A DNA stretch of 6,491 nt from Rhodobiaceae bacterium (GTDB taxonomy: Bacteria > Pseudomonadota > Alphaproteobacteria > Parvibaculales > Parvibaculaceae). Shown in pieces: positions 1 to 4,689 of the stretch. The notes under the pieces were generated by a model. The model worked only from the letters and a program-made list of their open reading frames with translations. It was not told the origin of the DNA and did no database searches. The position numbers and the translations under genes are program-made. The stretch spans positions 1 through 6,491 of the forward strand of contig DAIEIL010000064.1 in the NCBI GenBank assembly GCA_027352645.1. The letters are read 5' to 3'. Position 1 is the stretch's first letter. Each line of letters begins with the position of its first letter.

Positions 1-536
1 CCGCCGCGCAGGCGGCGCCGCAGGAGGACCTGCTCTGCGATCATGCGCCGGCGGGCACCGTGCCCGCCGTGCCGAATCCCTTCAGCCATTGGGCGGTCAT
101 CGTCTGCTCGGCGTCGGGCCATGCACTGGTCCCCGTCGAAGGCATGGTGTGGCTGGCGCATGGCACGGCGGAGCCGGTTGCCGTTCTCGCGCTACCGCCG
201 GCCGCGACGCCGATGCCGAAGACGAAGGATTTCGATCCTCGCTATGGGGTGCGTTTCACGGCGCTTTATGCGGCGGAAGCGAAAGAAGGCAAGCGCGCCC
301 GTGCGCTCGCCCATCTCAAGGCAGCCCTGGGCGCGAAGCCCCCGCAAAAGCTCGAGCGTGTCTTTCAGCTCGATGCGGTCAGCAGCATCTACGCCATGCG
401 CTACAACATTTATTTCTATCTGGAAGGTCGCCGCCCGCGCTATGCGCTGGTCTGCATCGATCAATGCAGCGAGGCACTGGCGATGGATATTCTGACGGCA
501 GAGGAAGCGAAGGCGCGCGGGGCGCGCCCTCGCTGA
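1..536 (+). CDS. Unrecognised, probably exported protein (3' part of gene)
   Basis: The reading frame is open from the left edge (first full codon at 3) to a TGA at 534-536, giving 177 visible residues; the true start lies outside the window. The first visible residues (AAQAAPQEDLLC) look like the end of a signal peptide and the start of a mature secreted protein, which is inference. Four cysteines, at visible residues 12, 35, 151 and 155 (the last two as CIDQC), could form two disulfides in the periplasm. A middle stretch around residues 89-115 is Ala/Lys/Arg-rich and probably helical. I recognise no domain and propose no function. An internal GTG at 60 would give 158 residues, but it has no convincing ribosome site and the frame continues upstream. 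It converges with the Yip1-family gene, with 13 bases between the two stop codons. Confidence 0.7.
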   Translation, partial: AAQAAPQEDLLCDHAPAGTVPAVPNPFSHWAVIVCSASGHALVPVEGMVWLAHGTAEPVAVLALPPAATPMPKTKDFDPRYGVRFTALYAAEAKEGKRARALAHLKAALGAKPPQKLERVFQLDAVSSIYAMRYNIYFYLEGRRPRYALVCIDQCSEALAMDILTAEEAKARGARPR

Positions 537-547
537 TACTGTTTTCT
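512..547 (+). terminator. Weak hairpin at the end of the first gene
   Basis: GGCGCGC at 512-518 pairs with GCGCGCC at 522-528 around a GGG loop, inside the last codons of the upstream gene. A short T-rich stretch (TGTTTTCT, 540-547) follows only after an 11-base gap. The stem is real, but the distance to the T run makes intrinsic termination doubtful. It lies exactly where two convergent genes meet, so some terminator function would make sense. Confidence 0.25.
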
Positions 548-549
548 GC

Positions 550-1170
550 TTACATCCCCATGCCTGTGCCCATCATGCCGCGATGCATGAAGGGGGCGGC
601 GAGGATGCCGATGACGAACATCAGCACGATGCCCGCGACGACGACCGCCGCCGTATAAATAAGCGCCTTTTCCTGCGGCGCCTTCATCAGCTTCGGCAGC
701 CCGCGATAGAGAAGATAGAGCGAATAGAGGCCGAGAATGCTGAGCAGGCTCAGAGCCGGTACGATGGCGAAAATGCCGGCGAGCCAGCTGGCCGTCATGG
801 AATAAGCTGCGACCTTGAAAGCCTGTATCCGGTCCTTGGTGCCGCCAAAGGTCGGCGCGAGTTGTTCGATGACGAGGGCCAGTACGCCGACCATGATAAG
901 GCCCAGAATGTACTGAATAATGGCTCCGGCGATGGCGCTGCCAAGGGGCAGGCGGAACGAGTAGCCCATGGCGCCGTAGCCGAAGACGACCCCGCCAATG
1001 GCCGCAGCGAGCGGCGGAATGGCCGCAAGGACCCCGATATAGCCCGTATAGAGGCTTTGGATCGTCGGCTTTTCGCCATCGATCTTGTCCCATTCCGTAT
1101 CGGGCGACATGAGGATGTTCTTGGCGCGGTCTATGATCGACGCCGCGTCGGGTGTCTCGAAACTGGTCAT
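550..1170 (-). CDS. Yip1-family integral membrane protein
   Basis: This 206-residue protein has a short polar N-terminus (residues 1-38, with SIIDRAKNILMSPDTEWDKI) followed by about five hydrophobic segments near 41-66, 76-101, 119-139, 141-156 and 168-192. A polar N-terminus containing 'RAKNILMSPDTEWDKI' followed by TM helices is typical of bacterial Yip1-domain proteins, found in the inner membrane; their biochemical role is largely unknown. The frame stays open upstream to about 1455. I chose the ATG at 1168-1170 because GAGGGGAG sits five bases before it and the family N-terminus begins there. The C-terminus ends in a Met/His-rich tail (MHRGMMGTGMGM, 195-206) that might bind a soft metal, which is speculation. 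It lies downstream of the cytochrome-porin on the same strand, but 217 bases and a strong hairpin separate them, so it is probably its own transcription unit. Confidence 0.85.
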   Translation of the reverse strand: MTSFETPDAASIIDRAKNILMSPDTEWDKIDGEKPTIQSLYTGYIGVLAAIPPLAAAIGGVVFGYGAMGYSFRLPLGSAIAGAIIQYILGLIMVGVLALVIEQLAPTFGGTKDRIQAFKVAAYSMTASWLAGIFAIVPALSLLSILGLYSLYLLYRGLPKLMKAPQEKALIYTAAVVVAGIVLMFVIGILAAPFMHRGMMGTGMGM

Positions 1171-1346
1171 GGCTGCTCCCCTCGAGTTGGACCTCAAAGC
1201 GCCGCCCGCACAGAGCCGCATCGCTAAATCGCAGGCGGAACATCCGGGAAGTCTCGGAGCCTCGCGCAGCCTTGTCAAACGTCGAGCGCCGGGGGATTTG
1301 CGCTGGAGGGCGCCGTCCGCGGGGAGAGAGGCGAGGCAAAAGCCTG

Positions 1347-1380
1347 TTCGGCGGGAACCGGACGTCCGATTCCCGCCGAA
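1347..1380 (-). terminator. Strong hairpin just past the cytochrome-porin stop codon
   Basis: TTCGGCGGGAA (1347-1357) and TTCCCGCCGAA (1370-1380) form a perfect 11-bp inverted repeat. The 12-base middle contains a further perfect 10-bp palindrome, CGGACGTCCG (1359-1368), so the whole 34-base element is one near-perfect palindrome with a single mismatch. On the minus strand it starts 7 bases after the TAG of the cytochrome-porin gene and is followed by CAGGCTTTTGCC. The position suits a transcription terminator or an RNA 3'-end stabiliser. The U tract is only four bases, so termination may be partial. It may also shield the Yip1-family gene from read-through. Confidence 0.6.
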
Positions 1381-1387
1381 AGTCAGC

Positions 1388-2749
1388 CTAGAACATGAAC
1401 CAGGCGAAGGCGGCCACCGTGTTGTTGTCGGAGGCGTTCCGTCCGGCGCCATCATAGTTCGACCTTGCGCCGTTGAACTTCATGTAATCGGTATACTGAA
1501 GACCAAGGCGCAGATTGACGTGGTGCCCGAAGGGCGCATCGTCCTTGCCGAAGGGCGTGTAGTCGATCTCGGCATTGATGCCGTTCGAGTTCGGCGAACC
1601 GTTGAAGCTGTCGCCGCCGTAAAGACCGAGATCCGTCGACCCCCATATGTCGAAATATCCGAGCGAGAAGGTGTAGGTCTGGAGATAGGTGTAGGCCGCC
1701 GTCAGGTTGGCCGAACGCAGCGTGTTGCTGCCGTTCGTTCCGCTCAGCACGGAGCTTGCGCCAAGGTTCTGATGCTCGTTGACGAAGGCGGCGTATACGC
1801 TGAAGTTATTGTCTTCATCGCCGAGATAATCATAAGTCGCATCGAGGCCGAGATCGGTGGCGCGATCCGTTCCCGCGCTGCGGTCCTGCCCGGGGAATAC
1901 ATTGGCGGAGAGGCCGAATGTTCCAAGCGAGACATAGTGGGAACCGAACTGGTGCTGTGCGGCGGCGCGCCAATAAGGCGCGAGGCCGTTGATGCGGTTC
2001 TCGCCCATGGGCGAAACGCCCAGAATGGTCTGGGTGCGGTCCGACAGGTTCCCGTAGACGCCGAACTCCGTATAGAGCCAGTCGTCCCACATGGCGTAGA
2101 CGCTGCTGCCGAGGACCTGTTGCGCGAAACCGCCCGCGATCACGGGCGCCGCGGCGGGCGCCGGCGCGAGGCCCGGCGCGGAAAAGGGTGTGCCCCAGGC
2201 GGGTGTCGAATTCCAGAGATCCTGAACGGTCGGATTGTTGTTGACCGAGACGCCGAGAACCGCGCTCACATCCCCGAAATTAGCCGTGTCCGCATAGCGC
2301 ACATCGACATTGTCCCAGGCAAAGCGACGCGCGATGCCGTCATAGGTCGTCTGCACGAAGGCGCCGAGATGATCGAGGATCTTGCCGCCGTAAAAGAGGC
2401 TCGCCTGATCGAGGGAGGGGTTGTCGTTGGATGCGAAATGCGGCGCTGCGCCGCCGTCCTGGCCCTTCTCGGTATGGGTAAGATAGCCCTGCAGCATGGC
2501 GCTGACTTTGGGGACGCTGGTTTCGCCACTGTCCCAGACATAGCCGTTGAGCTTGAAGAGACGGCCCATGGGCGTAAGCGCGGGCCCGAAGGAGCCAACA
2601 TGGCAGGAGGAGCAGGGCTGGTCGGTTTGCTCGGCGAACGAGGGTATCGCCTGGGCGGATTGTGGGGAAAGAACGGTGAATATCGAGATCAGGGACAACA
2701 AGACCGTAGCGATATGGCCAGTACGCACGGGCCATTTTCCCTTTATCAT
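1388..2749 (-). CDS. Fused monoheme cytochrome c / outer-membrane porin (Cyc2-like architecture)
   Basis: The 453-residue protein begins with a signal peptide (about 1-34, hydrophobic core ATVLLSLISIFTVL, likely cut after AQA). A compact heme segment follows, IPSFAEQTDQPCSSCH (35-50): Cys46 and Cys49 would bind heme covalently and His50 is the axial ligand. Met61, in PMGRLFKLNGY, is a candidate second ligand. From about residue 80 on, the protein shows alternating, aromatic-rich strands and ends in FAWFMF; a terminal Phe is the usual outer-membrane barrel signal. Order, length and the 'FA-QT--C--CH ... GR-FK--GY' pattern match the Cyc2-type cytochrome-porins, which oxidise Fe(II) at the cell surface. 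Related proteins also occur in bacteria not known to oxidise iron, so the substrate here is unknown. A Pro/Ala-rich insert (190-202) looks like a loop. I chose the ATG at 2749 because GGAGG lies six bases upstream; a GTG at 2752 is only three bases from it. Divergent from the GST gene. Confidence 0.85.
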   Translation of the reverse strand: MIKGKWPVRTGHIATVLLSLISIFTVLSPQSAQAIPSFAEQTDQPCSSCHVGSFGPALTPMGRLFKLNGYVWDSGETSVPKVSAMLQGYLTHTEKGQDGGAAPHFASNDNPSLDQASLFYGGKILDHLGAFVQTTYDGIARRFAWDNVDVRYADTANFGDVSAVLGVSVNNNPTVQDLWNSTPAWGTPFSAPGLAPAPAAAPVIAGGFAQQVLGSSVYAMWDDWLYTEFGVYGNLSDRTQTILGVSPMGENRINGLAPYWRAAAQHQFGSHYVSLGTFGLSANVFPGQDRSAGTDRATDLGLDATYDYLGDEDNNFSVYAAFVNEHQNLGASSVLSGTNGSNTLRSANLTAAYTYLQTYTFSLGYFDIWGSTDLGLYGGDSFNGSPNSNGINAEIDYTPFGKDDAPFGHHVNLRLGLQYTDYMKFNGARSNYDGAGRNASDNNTVAAFAWFMF

Positions 2750-2789
2750 CACACCCCTCCGACGAAGATATTTGCCTGTATGGTTGTTT

Positions 2790-2803
2790 TAAGCGGGCGC
2801 TTA
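2790..2803. promoter_or_regulatory. Palindrome, possible operator of the cytochrome-porin gene
   Basis: TAAGCG (2790-2795) and CGCTTA (2798-2803) form an inverted repeat with a 2-base centre (GG). It lies between the proposed -10 element at 2813-2818 and the start codon at 2749, at about the expected transcription start on the minus strand. That is a usual place for a repressor site. The arms are short, so chance is not excluded. Confidence 0.35.
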
Positions 2804-2812
2804 TGGCTCCAG

Positions 2813-2840
2813 TTATTAATTCGAAGCCATGTGTTGGCAA
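2813..2840 (-). promoter_or_regulatory. Candidate promoter of the cytochrome-porin gene
   Basis: Read on the minus strand, TTGCCA (2840-2835) and TAATAA (2818-2813) are separated by 16 bases and resemble the -35 and -10 elements of a housekeeping sigma factor. Transcription would begin near 2806, leaving an untranslated leader of roughly 55-60 bases before the ATG at 2749. This AT-rich stretch stands out against the GC-rich coding DNA. Confidence 0.45.
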
Positions 2841-2879
2841 TGTCTCGGGCATATATGTCCTTGATGTAACGAAGGACTC

Positions 2880-2900
2880 GCGCCGTGCGGCGCACGGCGC
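2880..2900. repeat. 21-bp perfect palindrome in the middle of the divergent spacer
   Basis: GCGCCGTGCG (2880-2889) and CGCACGGCGC (2891-2900) are perfect inverted repeats around one central G. The site lies between the two divergent promoters, roughly 75 bases upstream of the predicted cytochrome-porin start and 60 upstream of the GST start. It could bind a regulator acting in both directions or form a hairpin or cruciform. No T run follows on either strand, so a terminator is unlikely. Confidence 0.6.
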
Positions 2901-2926
2901 ATATGCGGATGCACTTTCGCCCGACC

Positions 2927-2954
2927 TTGCATATCGTCGGCGACCGGATATAAA
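2927..2954 (+). promoter_or_regulatory. Candidate promoter of the GST-family gene
   Basis: TTGCAT (2927-2932) and TATAAA (2949-2954) are separated by 16 bases, a good match to a sigma-70-type promoter. Transcription would start near 2961, about 57 bases before the ATG at 3018. The -10 element runs directly into the inverted repeat at 2954-2982, so a protein bound there would block RNA polymerase. Confidence 0.5.
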
Positions 2955-2982
2955 CCCGATTAATGAAGTGCATTAATCGGGT
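2954..2982. promoter_or_regulatory. Perfect 12-bp inverted repeat, likely operator at the GST promoter
   Basis: ACCCGATTAATG (2954-2965) and CATTAATCGGGT (2971-2982) are perfect inverted repeats with a 5-base spacer (AAGTG). The element begins at the last base of the proposed -10 box and covers the expected transcription start, the classic place for a dimeric repressor (TetR-, MarR- or LacI-like, for example). No regulator gene is visible in the window. An RNA hairpin at the very 5' end of the transcript is the alternative reading. Confidence 0.6.
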
Positions 2983-3017
2983 GATGCCAAACGCGAGACG
3001 GGAAGAGACGGACTGGA

Positions 3018-4124
3018 ATGACCGAGGGATATGAATTCTACGGCGCCGAGGTGAGCTACTACAGCGGCAAGGTGCGTGCCTATCTGCGCTACAAGCGCAT
3101 CCCCTTCATCGAATATGGCGCGACCGCCGACATATATCGCAACGTGATTCTGCCGCGCGTGGGCTGGCCGGTGATCCCCGTCGTGGTGACGCCTGAGGGC
3201 GAGACGCTGCAGGATTCGTCCGACATCATCGACGCGCTCGAAGAGCGCTTTCCCGAAGCGCCGGTCTATCCCGCGACGACGAAGCAGCGTCTCGCGGCGC
3301 TCCTGCTTGAATTCTATGGCGACGAATGGTTGAAGATTCCGGCGATGCATTATCGCTGGACCAGGAATCGCGAATTTGCGCTTTCCGAATTCGGCAGGCT
3401 TTCCGCGCCCGAGCTTCCTCCCGAAGGGCAGCGCGAAGTGGCCGACAGGATTTCGAAGCCTTTCGCCGGGGCGCTTCCCTTTCTGGGCGCGACGCCGAAG
3501 ACGGCCGAAGCGATCGAAAAGTCCTACGAGGCGCTGCTCGGCGAGCTCGACCGGCATTTCGCGTCTCATGAATTCCTGTTCGGCACGCGGCCGTCCATCG
3601 GCGATTTCGGCCTGATCGGCCCGCTCTATGCCCACCAGTTCCGCGACCCGGCCTCCGGCGAGCTGATGAAGCGCATTGCGCCCAATGTTGTGCGCTGGGT
3701 CGGGCGCATGATGAAGCCGCCGCACCCCAAGGGCGGCGAGTTTCTCCCCCGCGATGAGGTGCCAGAGACGCTCATCCCCGTTCTCGCCCGCATGATGCGC
3801 GAGATGGTGCCCGTCCTCGTTTCGACGGCGCATCTCTTTGCAAAATGGGTGGAGGAGCATCCGGGCGCGAAGACGGGGGCGGAGGAAATCCCCCGTGCCA
3901 TCGGTATGCATGAATTCACGCTCGAGGGCGTTCAGGAAAATCGGGCCGTATTTCCCTACGACCTCTGGATGTTGCAGCGTCCGCTTGATTTCATTGCTGG
4001 CCTCGATGCCGATGAGAAGCTTCGCGCCGCCGATCTTCTCGGCGCGGCGGGGGGCGAGACCTTCCTCGATTTCCCGGCTTTCCCTCGCGTAACGCGGAAG
4101 AAGTTCAAGATCGCTCTGGCTTGA
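3018..4124 (+). CDS. Glutathione S-transferase-family protein, extended form
   Basis: This is a 368-residue protein with a GST fold. The N-terminal thioredoxin-like domain (about 5-82) contains YYSGKVRAYLRYKRIPF, a VIPVV segment with the expected cis-proline at Pro54, and LQDSSDIIDALEERFP (65-79), the glutathione gamma-Glu binding element. The helical C-terminal domain contains RPSIGDFGLIGPLY (191-204), whose S-x-x-D is the conserved N-capping box of GSTs. The catalytic spot has Tyr14/Tyr15/Ser16 and no Cys, so a Tyr- or Ser-type enzyme is more likely than an Omega/Beta type. Ordinary GSTs have 200-240 residues; this one continues for about 110 more (from about 255), with no recognised domain. 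Substrate unknown; likely cytosolic, with no signal peptide. It starts at the ATG at 3018, with a weak purine-rich ribosome site (GGGAAGAGACGG) upstream. It is transcribed divergently from the cytochrome-porin. Confidence 0.85.
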   Translation: MTEGYEFYGAEVSYYSGKVRAYLRYKRIPFIEYGATADIYRNVILPRVGWPVIPVVVTPEGETLQDSSDIIDALEERFPEAPVYPATTKQRLAALLLEFYGDEWLKIPAMHYRWTRNREFALSEFGRLSAPELPPEGQREVADRISKPFAGALPFLGATPKTAEAIEKSYEALLGELDRHFASHEFLFGTRPSIGDFGLIGPLYAHQFRDPASGELMKRIAPNVVRWVGRMMKPPHPKGGEFLPRDEVPETLIPVLARMMREMVPVLVSTAHLFAKWVEEHPGAKTGAEEIPRAIGMHEFTLEGVQENRAVFPYDLWMLQRPLDFIAGLDADEKLRAADLLGAAGGETFLDFPAFPRVTRKKFKIALA

Positions 4125-4132
4125 GGCAGGCC

Positions 4133-4156
4133 GCCGCGGAGCGCTGCGGCTATTTC
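4133..4156 (+). terminator. Possible terminator after the GST-family gene
   Basis: GCCGCGG (4133-4139) pairs with CTGCGGC (4144-4150) around an AGCG tetraloop, with one G-T wobble. TATTTC follows directly. The element begins 8 bases past the GST stop codon. The stem is GC-rich and well placed, but the T tract is short and interrupted. Confidence 0.4.
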
Positions 4157-4215
4157 GCCCATAATCCGCGCTTGAAAAGGGGCGGCGGGTCCGGTAGCTC
4201 CGTAGCAGGATGGCA

Positions 4216-4602
4216 ATGAAAACCGCACGTCTGGCCGGGTTCTACGTCGCGCTTGCGGCGATGCTTTTCCGCGCCTTCCTGCCGGACGGCTGGATGCCTG
4301 CGCCGCCGTCGCATGATGCCGGGGCCGCCTGGGCGCCCTTCGTCATCTGTACGTCGAACGGGCTTGCCCTGCGTCACGACGGGGACGGCCAGTCGCAGCA
4401 TGATGGCGATCACGAGCAGCGCTACGCTCCTTGCGCCTATGCCGCGGCCGCGCACCTGGCCTCTCCCGAAGCGGGTCTTGCCGTCGCGATTTACGATGCC
4501 ATCTTCGTTCCCGCGCCGCTCGACGCGGCGAGCGACCTTCCCCTCCAGCGGGAGCTCTTTTCGCGAGAGCGATCCCGCGCGCCACCCTTCCTGACGATCT
4601 GA
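4216..4602 (+). CDS. DUF2946-like small exported protein next to a copper receptor
   Basis: This 128-residue protein has an N-terminal hydrophobic signal or anchor (LAGFYVALAAMLFRAFLP, 6-23), then GWMPAP, PFVICTSNG (41-49) and APCAYAAAAH (71-80), and it ends RAPPFLTI. The pattern 'R-F-P-G-MP ... ICT ... H-D-H ... CAYA-AA' is that of DUF2946 proteins, which are often encoded next to TonB-dependent copper receptors. Cys45, Cys73 and a His/Asp-rich middle (RHDGDGQSQHDGDHEQ, 53-68) are plausible metal ligands. Family knowledge supports a link to copper; the exact role is unknown. I chose the ATG at 4216 because AGGA lies five bases upstream; the in-frame ATG at 4210 abuts AGG and is less likely. 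The receptor gene begins 87 bases downstream on the same strand, so the two probably form an operon. I see no convincing promoter in the 85 bases after the GST gene. Confidence 0.7.
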   Translation: MKTARLAGFYVALAAMLFRAFLPDGWMPAPPSHDAGAAWAPFVICTSNGLALRHDGDGQSQHDGDHEQRYAPCAYAAAAHLASPEAGLAVAIYDAIFVPAPLDAASDLPLQRELFSRERSRAPPFLTI

Positions 4603-4624
4603 CACGAAAGAAACCGCTCGCAAA

Positions 4625-4647
4625 GCGCAGGGGAAAGACCTCTGCGC
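4625..4647 (+). other. Hairpin between the DUF2946-like gene and the receptor gene
   Basis: GCGCAGGGG (4625-4633) pairs with CCTCTGCGC (4639-4647) around AAAGA, giving a 9-bp stem with one G-T wobble. No T run follows directly, so it is not a clear terminator. It could be an RNA-processing or stability element that sets different levels of the two proteins. I see no known riboswitch pattern around it. Confidence 0.4.
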
Positions 4648-4689
4648 GAGCACTCGTCTTTGTCAGTCTCTCAGGAAGGGACAATCAGA

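Noticed and set aside
1273..1278. TTGACA on the minus strand upstream of the Yip1-family gene
   Set aside because: It matches a -35 element perfectly, but the sequence 16-18 bases downstream (GAGACT region) does not resemble a -10 element.
461..1339. Second minus-strand frame over the Yip1-family gene
   Set aside because: It overlaps the Yip1 frame almost entirely. Its product is Arg/His-rich with no membrane segments, while the other frame gives clean transmembrane helices.
1085..2869. Plus-strand open frame of 594 codons opposite the cytochrome-porin gene
   Set aside because: It lies antisense to a gene with a signal peptide, heme motif and barrel end signal. Its product is rich in Arg, Glu, Val and Ala with no domain, as expected for an antisense frame in GC-rich DNA.
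2749..2973. Minus-strand frame of 74 codons across the divergent spacer
   Set aside because: It spans the promoters and palindromes, lacks a ribosome site, and overlaps the start of the cytochrome-porin gene.
2973..3911. Minus-strand open frame of 312 codons opposite the GST gene
   Set aside because: It is antisense to a recognisable GST fold, has no ribosome site I trust, and its product has an Arg/His-rich shadow composition.
4160..4177. CATAAT (4160-4165) and TTGAAA (4172-4177) as promoter elements for the DUF2946-like gene
   Set aside because: Neither has an acceptable partner element at 16-18 bases; the DNA 17 bases before CATAAT is GC-rich and unlike a -35 box.
4603..4689. Possible cobalamin or other riboswitch before the receptor
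   Set aside because: The gap is only 87 bases and holds one simple hairpin; no conserved riboswitch core such as a B12 box is visible.
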